From the NCBI GenBank assembly GCA_015179025.1, contig WHUX01000003.1:1-64000 (forward strand): DNA of 64,000 nucleotides. The letters run 5' to 3'. The notes beneath the pieces are model-generated. The model saw only the letters and a list, made by a program, of their open reading frames with translations. It was not told the origin of the DNA and ran no database searches. How positions within the stretch are numbered: the first letter of the stretch is position 1; each line of letters begins with the position of its first letter. Below, piece by piece: positions 32,661 through 44,216 of the stretch. The DNA comes from Terfezia claveryi (Eukaryota; Ascomycota; Pezizomycetes; Pezizales; Pezizaceae). The position numbers and the translations under genes are program-made.

Positions 32661-33032
32661 AACCTTTACTAAAGTTCGTGAGAATTTTCCAAGCCACTGC
32701 CTCTTGTAGTCTAGGTATGTTCTCATGTGGAGATATGATGTGCGCTTTCCTCCTACGGCATAGTGGACATGAATAATCTCGCTCATAACGAATACCTCAT
32801 GCATGCGTTATTGTTGTTGGCAAGGCCAGCTCTTTTTATCAAGTGACTAGGTTCTGAGGTGGGCTACACTTACGCTGTGCCACAGATTGGCGTTGAAACC
32901 AACAATTAATAGTGGAAATACAAGCATTATTCTTGAAGCATGTGAAGGACGCTAGATACAGAATTTCCAATATTGAGATCAGAGGTAGTGACTACGCTAG
33001 CAGTGCCAATTAACTATGGTAGGAGATCCTGC

Positions 33033-33165
33033 AAGAAAGTCTCCCACCGCAGCACGCATTGGGAGTTTAGAATTTTTCACTTCTTCTTTTGGTAGCGTTG
33101 GATGGTTGCCTTTTTGAGAAATCACACAGGTAGTCCTTATTTGGCCCATACCTTTTTTGGCATCT
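33033..33165 (+). repeat. Second copy of the repeat fused to 5S unit 3
   Basis: AAAGTCTCCCACCGCAGCAC, GGTTGCCTTTTTGAGAAATC and TATTTGGCCCATACC correspond in order to 23120-23235. No 5S sequence is recognisable just upstream here. Confidence 0.55.
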
Positions 33166-33328
33166 CCTAGTCTACTCTTTTTGTAATTAAGCTAGTCCTA
33201 TCTTGGTAGTAATAAGAATATTCTTGTATTCAAAATATGCTTATTTACTCTGTGAGACCGGCGAATGTATGCTTGTAACCAATATATGCTTATATCCAGT
33301 ATGCTTGTATCGAGAGACCTCTGTATAG

Positions 33329-33394
33329 GTTTTTGCTTCCTGCTTTGCATATTAGCATGGTGCTTGAACAGCCGACAGTAGCCAAGCGACGAAA
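33329..33394 (+). pseudogene. STAND gene segment 2: exon start after intron
   Basis: Encodes FLLPALHISMVLEQPTVAKR, which continues the NACHT protein directly after the P1-filled intron. It is cut at 33394 by the LINE; the last 12 bp (CAAGCGACGAAA, 33383-33394) are one copy of its target duplication. The short size, the correct splice phase and the family match support the call. Confidence 0.8.
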
Positions 33395-33568
33395 AATTTT
33401 TTTTTTTTTTTTTAAATACTTATTACTCTTATTCGGTCCCAGTAAGGGGACCATAAAGAGCCACTCGGAAACCCGAGTGGATTCAGGACAAGGCAAGTTA
33501 ATCTGCCAGGTCCGGCGCGCAGAAAGCAAAAGATAGATACATGTGTGTAAGAAAGAATGACTGTCATA

Positions 33569-33620
33569 GTCACATGACCAAATGATACCCCAATAGCGTG
33601 GTATCGTTTGATCATGTGAC
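33569..33620 (-). repeat. Hairpin in the LINE 3' untranslated region
   Basis: Arms GTCACATGACCAAATGATAC and GTATCGTTTGATCATGTGAC pair almost completely around a ~10-nt loop. Could be a 3'-end recognition structure for the RT; that role is inference. Confidence 0.6.
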
Positions 33621-33871
33621 ATAAATGTTGTAAAGGGAATTCGTAGGTCTGAAAGTATGAAACAGCTGTAGAAAGGACTCAAAACAGACGTAAAGCAGAG
33701 CCTCGAGTGACACAAAACTCCCATGCTGTTATCAACCGCCTAAATGGCAGATGACCCTGAGGGGCCTGACTAAAGCCTGTGACAAAACAAAATAGACGAA
33801 ACTTGAACATATAAAATAGAAATGACTTAAGTGTGGGAAAAGTAAGGGAACTCGTGAGTGCTACCAGCCAG

Positions 33872-34789
33872 CTAAGGCCAGCCCATCCTAGCGTGGATGG
33901 ATATTATAAATGCCATGTCTTGTCCCTGCCTCCCTCCTGTATGTAAGAGAGGGTAGTTCTGTCTTCTACGTGTTCCCATGTCTTCTTCCAGCCATCTGCC
34001 GATACAGAAAGCTGAAGAAGGCTTCCACCGCATCCCAATTATCCTCCTCTTCCTCTTTTCGATCCATATAGGGCTGTCAAGGTTTTCCCAATCTTTAATA
34101 CTGCCTAAAGTTTGTCTCTGTTCGTGAAGGAGGGGGCAGTCGAAGATTAGGTGATGTCCGTCTTGTAGGTAGTGTCCACAGGGGCAAGCGCAAGTGTCTA
34201 CCTTTCCAATCTTGTATAGCCAGGCTCGTTGGAGCTCTCGGTCTGTACGGCACCAAGTATAAGCTGAGAGGGCATGGCAGTTCCAAGTTGTCCTTTTGAT
34301 GCCGAAACCTGCTGCTGTGCGAGCTTGGCTTCTGATAGCTTTTGAAGCCTGTCTAATCCCTCCTTCTATTATGATTGAGTCTGAGCAGGAGAGCTGGCCT
34401 AGGGCAAATGCAAAAGCTGCTAGCTCGTCTGATTTCTCATTGTCTGGGATCCCGATGTGAGAGCAGATCCAGGAGATGGTAGTGTCTTGGAAGTTCGCCT
34501 CCCTTTGCTTAAGAAGAGTGATGAGATCGTTCTCAATACCACTACGACTAGGTCGAGGGCCCTTAGACAGGCTGATAGCTGAGGAGATGGCTACACTGGA
34601 GTCGGAAATGAGAGCGACCATTGGGTAGTCCCTACTTGCCTCAAGAGCTAAAATGATAGCTTGTCTTTCAGAGTCTGCAACTGTAGATTCTGTACCCAGA
34701 TACGAGTGGCCTGAGCTTGTGGGGTTGCCTCTGCTATCTTCTGCGAAAAAAGCTGCTGCATAATGTCCATTCCTCCCTGTGTCATCCAT
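33872..34789 (-). pseudogene. LINE RNase H domain and C-terminal zinc motif
   Basis: Open for about 305 codons. The RNase H acidic residues are visible: Asp in the opening MDDTGRNG, Glu in DSERQAIILALE, Asp in LISDSSVAIS and Asp in IPDNEKSDELA. The C-terminus has CACPCGHYLQDGHHLIFDC, the Cys/His motif found after RNase H in Tad-clade LINEs. The frame lacks its own start because it belongs to the RT polyprotein at 34970-35552; a stop separates them. Confidence 0.85.
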
Positions 34790-34969
34790 GTAGCAAATGC
34801 GCCAGCCTGTCTCTAACAGCCTGCCAAACTTGATGGCCCATCTAAGCTTGTCTTTTGAGAGTGGGTCCGTAGGGTCGTAGAGAGTAACTTGGGTCAGAGC
34901 ACTTGGGAGGGGTGGGGATTCCTCTCCGAAGCTGAGTAAGGAGGTGTAGGATGTGGTGATTTCGAATGC

Positions 34970-35552
34970 TCAAGTTATAGGAGTAGAGGAGGTAGTAGTA
35001 GAGGTGACGAGGGAGGAGAGGAGGTTTGTGTTGTCAATTCGGGTCGCTTGGGCTGCCCAGCAGGCTACTAGATCATGTAGCTTAGACTCGAGTGGTTCAA
35101 TGTTTGCTATAAGAGTGAGCTTGTCTTTGGAGCTACCATGATAGGCCCCACAGATTTTCCTGAGGGCTTTATATTCTAGGAGCTCCATACTCGAGAGGTG
35201 TGTATCATTTTGGTGGGGAAAAGAGGGTTGGAACCAGAGTTCTGCACTCCATAAGAATATTGGCCTAATACAGCCAGTATAAAGGGGCCTCAAGGCAAGG
35301 GGAGACATGCCGCCATTGCTATTTCCTAGGTGTAGCATCATTTGTAGGACCTTTGCTGCCTTTTGTGTGCGGGATGTGATGTGGGCTCTGAAGTCGAGTT
35401 TGTTGTCTAGAATTATGCCCAGAGTCGTTATCGTTGCAGATCTGGGGCTGAAGTCGAGGCGCCCATTTTTTGTGGTGTCCCATCGTAGGTTGTCTGCAGC
35501 TGCCGCTGAGATGAGTTCCTGATCCACCTTTTCAACTATCTGGTTGTGTTCG
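34970..35552 (-). pseudogene. LINE reverse transcriptase C-terminal region (thumb)
   Basis: Sequence such as TTLGIILDNKLDFRAHI, YTGCIRPIFLWSAELW and LEYKALRKICGAYHGSSKD is the post-catalytic part of LINE RTs. The catalytic YxDD region is missing, lost with the 5' end. Open until the truncation point at 35552. Confidence 0.85.
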
Positions 35553-36119
35553 CAAGAGACGAAAGCACTAGCAACATTGCCTTCGCAACTTGATGATGCC
35601 TATGCAACGATGGTTGATAGAATACGAAATTCGAGCTCCTTGAGTGACCTTGGCATGCGAGTTCTCATGTGGCTACATCTAGCTAAATGGCCACTGGAGG
35701 TTGGTGAGATACAGCATGCACTGGCAGTTGAGCTTGGAGATATTGAGCTAGATTCCCGCGGCAAAGCGGTTGCTGGATTGCTGCCTTGGACTGGCTCTGG
35801 TGGATGAGGAAACATCGACAATCCGGCTTGTGCATTTTACATTAGAGGAATACTTCCGGAAGCATAGCAGCACCATTTTCCCTCATGGCAACAAAACTGC
35901 AGCCAAAATCTGCTTAACCTACCTTAATTTAGGGAACTAAACGTCAGGAGTTATAGCTAGGGCTACTATACGGCACTGACACAAGTTCACAGTGATGTGG
36001 AAGTTGAAGAGATTACAGCCCTTGCAATGAAAGTACTCATGGGGAAGAGCGGCCAGTTGCCCCATATTGCCCTCCAAGTACTATACCTTAGCATCCCCGC
36101 TTGGAGCCCAGGCTTTGGG
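35553..36119 (+). pseudogene. STAND gene segment 3: post-NACHT region
   Basis: Begins with the second copy of the target duplication (CAAGAGACGAAA) and reads KALATLPSQLDDAYATMVDR, then RVLMWLHLAKWPLEVGEIQH, the winged-helix-like region that follows NACHT in these proteins. Next come LALVDEETSTIRLVHFTLEE and YFRKHSSTIFP. A base is lost at the duplication and near 35790, and a TAA lies near 35937. The segment ends where B2 begins (36122). Confidence 0.8.
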
Positions 36120-37269
36120 TATATGACGGGGAAGAGGGATGTTCTGTCCCATAGAGCGGTGCGTCCCGCCCACGTGTGGGACGCTATAGCTGGGTGGGAC
36201 GACCCACCCAGCTTTGGCACTAGTGACCGGCCCATCCAGGAGTGGGCCCAGACTAGCCCAGCCCATTCACCTTTTCACCATCGCATGCATCAGTCGAACG
36301 AAATGCTCTATAAACGTTGCATACAAAATAATTATCACCATCCGCATTGCATACAAAACAATGACTACACCAACAAATAAACAACCCCAAAATATGACTT
36401 AATTATCACCACACTAGTAAACAAACCAATCGAAATAAATTAAAAAACAGAATGCGACAGTCAAAATATAAATAAAATAAAAAAGAATAGAAAAAACCCT
36501 GAACGCAGGCTATATCTTATCGAGATTCATAGGGAATATAGAATATAGGCATATGGATAAGTAGGCTCAAGATAATCTTATTATAAAGGCTTACTTAATT
36601 AATAGAAGGTAGCTAAACTAGAGGATATATATATACATGGAAATGTGGCTGGTTCATTCTACTCCTTCCCCTACCCCTTCCCTCTGCCACTAAGTTGTGC
36701 TGCCCCCTATGCTGCTAGTTCATACCTTTCCTCTACTACTAGTTTGTGCTACCCTATATGAGCCTGCAATTTAGGATCTATATTAGCCTAGATATCCATA
36801 TTTATATGAGCCTGCAATTGAGGGCTCCTTAAAGCCTGAATATCTGCAACTACATGTATCAGAGGTCTCTATTAGTCTAGATATCTAGGTCTACATGAGC
36901 TAGCAATCAGGAGGTCTATGTTAGTATATATATCTACATCCACATATACCTGCAATTCAAGGTCTATATTAGACTCTTCCCTCCTATATAGAGTGAAAGA
37001 AAGAAGACTTACATGTTAGTGAGATTGGGTATATTGTAGGCAAAACATAAAGCTAGTAAATACATGAATATTAGATATATCAGGGTTGGCCAGTTTAGGA
37101 TAAATGTGATGGATATGCTGTAGGCCAAATATCTAGCTAGAGAAAGGGCAAATATTAGATATATTGTAGTCAGTACATCAAGCTAGAGAAAGGATAAATA
37201 TGGGGTATATTGTAGACTAAATATATAGCTGAGAAAGGAGCGAATATTATATATACTATAGGCTAAATA

Positions 37270-37529
37270 TCTATATTAGGAAAGAAAATAGTTTGTCTCC
37301 AGTGTCTCTAGAGACAGTAATGCCACTGGAGACAAGATGTGTCTCCACGATTGGCAAAATGTCTCCTAATGTTTCTTGGAGACACTGGGAGACACTAGGA
37401 GACATATAGGAGATACTTAGGAGATACTCAAGAAATACAAAAGACATAAAAGACATAAGAGACAACCCTGTCTTCTAGAGACACCACCTGGTATTCTGAT
37501 ACCACTTTTTTCTTGCTGATATACTCTTA
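37270..37529. mobile_element. ~250-bp GAGACA-rich insert in the B1 left arm
   Basis: Absent from the mirrored right arm. Rich in GTCTC/GAGAC words and containing the inverted pair GTCTCCAGTG (37296) and CACTGGAGAC (37325). No coding potential. The ends could not be fixed to the base. Confidence 0.5.
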
Positions 37530-38228
37530 CTTTCCCCACTGGCTAATACTATCTATTACCTCTCCTACTAGCTAATACTGTCCATTACCTCTAGTACTAG
37601 CTATTACTGTCCATTACCTCCTCCACTGGCTAATACTGTCTATTACCTCCCCACTGGTTAATGCTATCTATTACCTCCTCTACTAGCTAATACTGTCTAT
37701 TATCTCCTCCACTAGCTAATACTATTCTTTACCTCCTCTGCTAGCTAATACTGTCTGTTACCTCCCCTACTAGCTAATGCTGTCTGTTACTTTTCCTGCT
37801 AGCTAATATTATCTACTATCTCCTCCACTAGCTAATATTGTCCCTTACCTCTTCTACTGGCTAATGCTGTTCCTTATCTCTCTTGCTGACTAATGCTGTT
37901 TCTTACCTCCCCTACTGGCTAATGCTATCTATTACCTCCTCTACTGGTTGATGCTGTTTATTACCTCCTCTACTGGCTAATACTGTCCTTTACCTCCCTC
38001 ACTAGTTAATACTATCTATTACCTCTACTACTGGCTATTACTGTCTATTACCTCCCCCGCTAACTATTGTTGTTTCTTACCTCCAAGTCCTCTATTGGCT
38101 AATACTGTCCATTACCTCCCCTACTGGCTAATGCTATCTCTTATCTCTCCCACTAGCTAATACTATCCATTACCTCCTCCACAAGCTAATGCTATCTATT
38201 ACCTCCTCTACTAGCTAATGCTATTCCT
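37530..38228. repeat. ~29-bp minisatellite, B1 left arm (first part)
   Basis: Unit CTAGCTAATACTGTCTATTA followed by CCTCCTCTA, about 24 imperfect copies. It is interrupted at 38228 by Gypsy-3 and resumes at 44835. Confidence 0.9.
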
Positions 38229-38851
38229 TGTTACAGGCAGGCTGTAACTACGAATATACAAGTCGGCAGTAGAGGTATAAGGGGTGATTGGTAATAAATC
38301 ACAAGTATAAGTGTAGTAGCAACTTGGGTATAAAGCGGACTCAATAAGAGTAAAGCTATATAAGACTTAGAACACCGCTTGGGTCTTATTATATTAACTA
38401 TGTAAAAGCGGTAGCTTATATAGAAGTGTTGATCTGATAACTCGTTATCAGATCTGATGACACTTCCCTTAATGGCTTAGTAGAACTGACATCAGATGGT
38501 TGCCTAGAATAGGAAGACACTTCCTATTTAGGAACTCTGCAGTCTGATATACATTGATTAAGCAGCCTAAACTTCAACGCATTGCAGTCAGGCTGTTATA
38601 TAGAAGACAAACTTGCATACAATGAATAATAATATAAGAATAACGAACATAAGAACTTAATGGATATCTATAGAAGAGAGTACATGTATGAGAATGCATT
38701 CAGAGGTCACACGCTTTCTTGCTCCAATATCCGTCCATTCTGGACACATTACCCGCATCTGTATGGTTGATCAGGTCATAGTAGTTAGTAGCCATAATTA
38801 GGTATTGGGATATTCCCTATTGAGGGTAGGCCTCTTACCTCAGCCGTAACA
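38229..38851 (-). repeat. 3' LTR of Gypsy-3
   Basis: Pairs with 44217-44829. Contains the inverted words GATCTGATAACTCGTTATCA; the inner boundary is followed by a purine-rich stretch on the element's strand (AACGGGAAGTAA), a likely polypurine tract. Confidence 0.9.
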
Positions 38852-39164
38852 TTACTTCCCGTTTCGAGACAGCTGTCCTCAGCTGAATACAAGTCTTTCC
38901 GACCCTGGAGAAGACAAGTATTAGTAATAACTCAGGTAATCATGGTGACATAGGTACTGACTATCCCGACTAATACCCCTATCCCATTCAAGGGTGCCAC
39001 AAGACCGGTGTGCCTACACATACATGCCATGGCCGTTAAAAACCAAACCTCTCGCCAAAAAACCCATAGGGAAAAGGCGACAAGTAGGAGGGTAAAAGGT
39101 ACCATGACTTCATCCATGAAACACTGGACGTAAGTCCAAACTTCAGATGTCTCTTTCATCATAT

Positions 39165-40651
39165 GGCTTATTGGGGAACTTCTCTCAGTACTCTTTGAAC
39201 TTTTCTGGACAGTTATCTAACTTGTCAAAGGTCTCCCAAGTATCTTCAAACTCCATATATCCTTCCCATCATACCCTATACTTGACTATTCCTCTATTCT
39301 TACGGGAGTCCATGATGGATTCGACTTCGAAGATATCCGGTTCATCTTCGTCCATATCTTGTGGCTCGTCTCGTTATCTGAATGGCTTCAAGAGGGTAAC
39401 ATGAACAACATTGTGCCATCGTGTACCTTGCAGAACCTCGAGCCTGTATATATGTGAACCAACAGCTTCAATGACCTTGTAGGGCCCTATCCACTTGCTG
39501 GTAAGGGAACGGTTGTTCTCAGCTCGTATCTGTAGGTTCCAGTGGTCAACCAATACCCAGTCGTCAATAGCAAACCTGCGTGCCTTCTCGAGGTGTATGG
39601 CACTTCTTTTGTAGTTGATTTGCTTGAAGGTATCGTGAATTTGGTTGTGCACAGTTGTCATTCGGTCTAGCCATTCTTCTGCGGCAGGAGAGGAGAATTC
39701 GTAGTCGTCTGAAAGGTGAATGGTGTAAGGGTTGAAGCCATACAAACTTCGGTAAGGGGAGTGCTTATGAGTAGAGTGAGCGGCAGTATTATAGGCAAAC
39801 TTGGCTAAGGGTAGCCATCGTTTCTAATGAGCTTGCCTATCATGACAGTAGATGCGGAGGTACTAGTTAAGTGTTTGGACTGCTCATTCAGCAAGTCCAT
39901 CGGTCTGAGGGTGATAGGTGGTGGAAAGGTGGAGGGTTATATTGAGCTTTTGGTTAAGCTCCTTGAGGAATCTGGAAGCAAACTGTAGACCATGGTCAGA
40001 GGTGATATGTTGGGGGAGGCTATAGAGTCTCCATATCTCGTTAATATAGGTATCAGCAATATTAGATGCTGTCCACGTAGTTTTCACTGGAATATAGTAT
40101 TGTACTTTCATAAACCAGTCTGTGATAATGAGGATTGCATTAAAACCTTCTGACTCTGGTAGCTCACCAACGAAGTCCATAGCTATTTTCTCAAATGGTC
40201 ATTCTCCAGTTGGCATTAGTACCAACTTCGTTTGCCTGCTATGCCTATCTGCCTTTGCTTTCTGACACTTAGTACATCCTGCCACATAGTTCGCTATATC
40301 TTCCTGCCACTTATCCCATATAAAATTCCTTAACACTTGCTTTTGAGTACGATGTCTTCCCCAATGTCCTGCCACTTGACTATCATAGTGCTGTCTTAGC
40401 ACTTCCAACTTAAACTCTGAAGGTACCACCCATAGTCCATCTTTCTTCTGCCATCCGGCCACATCTATTCCTTTCACATCAACATCTTGGGCTTCCTCTT
40501 CATCCTCTTCCCCTAGTACCATTAGTTGTCCATCTTCAAAAAATCTAGTATCCATGCCTGATTTCTCTTCCCCTGAATGTCTAGACAGGCCATCAGGCTT
40601 ACCCATCTTCGAACCGGGTCTGTAGTGAATGTTGTAGATGAATTCGGACAT
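39165..40651 (-). pseudogene. Gypsy-3 integrase with chromodomain
   Basis: From right to left: a H-H-C-C module (HYDSQVAGHWGRHRTQ ... CTKCQKA, about 40260-40380) and the catalytic core with Asp in MDFVGELPES, Asp in HITSDHGLQF and Glu at the end of HPQTDGLAE (39884-40180). The C-terminal DNA-binding region (39374-39745) ends VVHVTLLKPFR. A chromodomain (FEVESIMDSRKNRGIVKYRV, about 39165-39330) follows in a frame with TAG codons at Trp or Lys positions. Not functional. Confidence 0.85.
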
Positions 40652-40813
40652 GTAGAGGTACTAGGTGGCTTGACGGGAGTTGAGCTTCTGCTTGGTGTTA
40701 AAATATTGTAACCCTTGGTGGTTTGTATAGACATTCACTGGAATGCCAACCAACCAATCTTGCCATTTCCGGAAGCAATCTATGATCGCAAACAACTCTT
40801 TATCGTGGATAGG

Positions 40814-41800
40814 TCAATTGTATTGAGCTGCTGAGAGGGTTTTGGCATAGTATTCAATGGGATGAAGCTGCTTTCCTCCATTGACAACATGGTATTGAGA
40901 GAGGATACCAGCAATAGCTTGATTACTAGCATCAGTCTCTATGATTGTCTCAAGTTGTCTGTCAAACTGTGTGAGGATAGGGGCAGTGAGGAATCGTTCT
41001 CGGAGGTCATCAAAGGCTTGCTGTTGTTTATGTCCCCAACTGAAAGGAACATCCTTTGTCAAGTCGATTCAAGGGCGTGCCTATGTACTATAGTTGGCAA
41101 TAAATCGACGGTAGTAATTAGCAAAGCCTAGGAATGCTTAAACCTCTTTCTTTTTAGTAGGAATGGGCCACTTAGATATGGTTTCGAGCTTGGAGGGGTC
41201 CATCTGGACTTGTTGACTATTGATAATATGACCGAGGAATAAGGTCTCCTGGACATGGAACTCGGACTTCATAAGGTTAACGGCTAACCCATGTTGGATG
41301 CATTACTGAAGAACTTTTTCGACTATTTGTTGATGTTCTTCCTCTGTCTCACCTCTATAGATGAGTATATCGTCTAAGTACCAGATACATCCTTCCATAT
41401 CCTTAAAGATCATATTCATCATCTCTTGTAAAGTAGCGGGGGCATTGGTCAACCCAAATGGCATCACGGTGTACTCGAATAGTCCCTTCTTTGTCCTAAA
41501 CGCTGTCTTCCATTCGTCTCCTGATGCAATCCTGATGAGGTTATATCCATTCTTAAGGTCCAATCGGGTGAACCATTTACCTCCATGAGTTTTATCGAGC
41601 AACTCTGAGATAAGAGGAAGTGGGTATTTATTTGGTATTGTGAGACGGTTAAGGGCTCGATAATCAATACATAGCCTTAAGGATCTGTCTTTCTTTCGAA
41701 CAAATAGGATAGGAGCACCGGCGGAGGAGCATGATCATCGGACTTTGTTTGTAGGAAGGTTCTCATCAAGATACTTCTGGAGTACTTCATCTTCTTCCTA
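40814..41800 (-). pseudogene. Gypsy-3 reverse transcriptase and RNase H
   Basis: [24 protein letters not shown] and [11 protein letters not shown] (41303-41602) with the YxDD box; the start of RT ([12 protein letters not shown]) is near 41640-41690. RNase H: IIETDASNQAIAGILSQYHV (40814-41062). Interrupted by several stops. Confidence 0.85.
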
Positions 41801-41932
41801 TGTGGTCTTGTAGATAGCCCCGAATGGTATCTTTGTAGTTGGGTCTTGGAGAGGGATTTTATGGTTCCATAGCTTGTGTTCAGGGAGTCTAGCTACTTGT
41901 TCTGCAGTAAAGCAATATGTGTAACAAGAGTA

Positions 41933-42400
41933 TCATTTGTGTGCGTCAATAATAAGCACAATCTCACCATCCTCTAGTGGCTCTTCAACTTCAAGAACAG
42001 AAATAGTAGGAATCCATCTAACAGAACATGGAATAATCAAACCTGTAGAGACCTGTCTTAGGCACCTGTCCTGAGTATCTACCGAAAATCTATTTTCTTC
42101 CAACCAAGACAAACCCAAAATAATATCCTTCTTTCCAATATCCAAAACTTTGGCATCCATCTTAAACTTACCCAAAAAATGAGAAGAGGAATCTACCATA
42201 TCAAACCTAGTATTAACCACATATTTTCCTCCAGAAATTCGAGACCCATCTTCTTGCCTAAGCCTAACTTCCCTAGCTCTTTTCCAAATTTCCAACTTAA
42301 CTGCCAATCTTTTCCCAACAACTGGAGCACTAGCTCCACAGTCTACTACTGCTTCAACTTCTTCCCCAGCGATGAGAATTCAGACCGTCAGGAGAGGAGA
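41933..42400 (-). pseudogene. Gypsy-3 retropepsin-like protease
   Basis: VVDCGASAPVVGK near 42320-42350 is the Asp-Cys-Gly-Ala active-site loop, followed by DIGKKDIILGLSWL, the conserved second half of retropepsins. The downstream frame ends at 41933. Confidence 0.7.
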
Positions 42401-42438
42401 ATGTCTAGGAGTACGTCTGACGGTAGGTGAGGTACTCC

Positions 42439-44120
42439 TTACTCATTTCCCGATTCTTCTTCTTCAGAACCAAGCTCTGTAATCCGAAGCTGTCCTTTAT
42501 CAGTTCGAGTCTTTTTCTTGGTAGGTACTAATACTTGGCTAGTACTAGTGGTATTTTTTGGCTTAGTAGTGGGTTCAGTAGCTACTTTTCTATGCCTACA
42601 CTCAGCTGCTCGATAGCCAGTATATCCACAAAACAAGCATCTTCCTTCTTATATTCTTGCATCTCGTATTGCTTCAGGGATTTGCACATCCCTTGTTCTT
42701 GTTTTAGTGGTAGAGGGTGCTCCAGTCCGAGGTTATATCCATTCCTTGAATGTACACTTCTTTGATACTGGTTGGGTTGGAGGAGAATTGCAGTTGCGGC
42801 TTTGGAATTCAGTACTAATAACATCTATCTCGATGAGTTTCTGTCTCCAAAGAGCGGGTTAATGTCGAAGTTGTTCATAGTGGGCCATTGATACTCGGAG
42901 GTTATGTGGGAGGTTAGAGATAATTATATTGATTATCTGAGCGTCAAGGATCTTAGCATAGGTATTGAGTCGATCGATTTCTGTGAGATAATCGATCATA
43001 GATCCTGTCTTTTTTAGCTGTGTCATCTTCTAATATGATCGGTCTCCCTAATAATAGTCTCCATAGTACATCTTCATAGCCTTCTTCACCTCGTCCCATG
43101 TAGTGTAACTTATCCTATTAGCCTTCCACCAATCCAATGCCTTCCCTTCCAAACATAAACTAACATATACGAGCTTCAGACTTTCATTTCGAGTAAGGGT
43201 AATAAGGAAGTAATCATCTATCTGAAAGATCTAGCCTTCTAACTGTACTTGTTCATCCTTAAACTTCGTAGGAGGAGGTGCTTTTCCTGCAACTTGTACT
43301 GGCGGTATTGGTGGTTGTAGTGGAGTAGGATCTCGTGGTGGTCCTACTGGTGGAACTTTTGGTGGTCGTGGTGAAGGGTTTTCTACTGCTTGTTCCAACC
43401 GTCCTATAAGGCCGTTATGTGGTGGGATGGGTCGTGGTGCTAGTACCCGTCCTTCTAACTGAGTAAGCCGATTCTCCATCTCATCGAAACGGTTCTCTAT
43501 TGTTCCAAATCATCGATCATAGTTGAGATAGTGTTGTTTAGCTTGATTTCTTAGCCATCCAATATTGTAGTAGATAATTTTGAATTTGTCAGCTTGAGTA
43601 TTTTGTCCTTTAAGGATTAAATCCTGTATTTAAGTGAGTATAGCACTAGTATCACTTGATAACTTAGCTTGTCCGGCAGTAGCAGCATTGGCTGTATTCT
43701 GGACGTTGGCTGCTGTTTGCTGAATAAAGGCGGAATTAGATTATTGTGCTGCCTAAAGCTTGCGGACTTTTTGTAAGGCTGCTTCTTTCTCTTCCTCTAG
43801 CTGTTTGAGGAGCTTCATAGTTGCGGAGGAATTTGGTGCGAGTGTTCGGTGATGAAACGCTGGTTGCTTGCCTTTTTGTAATGGTCCTGGCTGTGTAGAA
43901 CTCGAAAATAGTAGTGGTGGCACTGATGGTGCAACTGATCGAATAATGGGCTCTTCTGACAAAGTAGATATAGATACTGGTAGTTCAATCTGACAAGGTC
44001 CCCATGCATCTCATGCTTGAAATGGACTTTGAATAGATGAGTATTCTCGCTAAATAAATTCTTCAGCCTGTTGTTGGGCTCGAGTGACACTATTATTATC
44101 ATCATCAGCCATGTAGTCAT
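42439..44120 (-). pseudogene. Gypsy-3 gag remnant
   Basis: The knuckle near 42590-42640 reads CLFCGYTGYRAAEC: the CCHC histidine is Tyr (CAT>TAT, a C>T change). Upstream is a proline-rich segment (43231-43479: PRPPKVPPVGPPRDPTPLQP) and an N-terminal coiled-coil piece (LLKQLEEEKEAALQKVRKL, about 43753-43815). Confidence 0.7.
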
Positions 44121-44216
44121 CAGACCCAGTACTAAGTAGTCTTCTGAGCATAGACATATCGATGTCGGGGGTAATGTCTATAAAGTGTTATAGATAAGTG
44201 GTGTAATGTTACAAGC

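Larger units (their letters stand above)
21886..33323. mobile_element. P1: 11.4 kb TIR-bounded insertion carrying a Crinkler gene
   Basis: Left terminus CAGAGGACTCTCGATACAAG (21886 onward) and right terminus, reverse complemented, CAGAGGTCTCTCGATACAAG (ending at 33323) match in 23 of 24 bases. TA lies directly outside both ends (21884-21885 and 33324-33325), as for Tc1/mariner-pogo insertions. The unit sits in an intron of the STAND gene. Inside are a 5S rRNA cluster, Gypsy-2 (a later insertion, 6.2 kb) and a Crinkler-type NTPase-nuclease gene. Without Gypsy-2 it is about 5.2 kb. No DDE transposase is visible. A 39-40 bp direct repeat just inside the two ends (21917-21955, 33255-33294) offers another reading: a short MITE opened by a later large insertion. 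Confidence 0.7.
33395..35552 (-). mobile_element. 5'-truncated Tad-type LINE inserted in the STAND gene
   Basis: Minus-strand element whose 3' end is a T17 run on the plus strand (33397-33413, a poly-A tail) and whose 5' end is cut within the RT C-terminal region. Flanking 12-bp repeats CAAGCGACGAAA (33383-33394) and CAAGAGACGAAA (35553-35564) match in 11 of 12 bases and form the target duplication. The host frame continues across it (AKRRK into ALATLP). Truncation from the 5' side is usual for target-primed reverse transcription. Open frames are long and little mutated, so this insertion escaped heavy RIP. Confidence 0.85.

Noticed and set aside
36160..36250. GC-rich GGGTGGGACGACCCACCC palindrome as a transcription terminator
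   Set aside because: It is part of the B1 terminal inverted repeat, mirrored and mutated near 49840.
35544..36400. Separate short plus-strand genes near the LINE
   Set aside because: They are pieces of the STAND gene or run into the B1/B2 termini.
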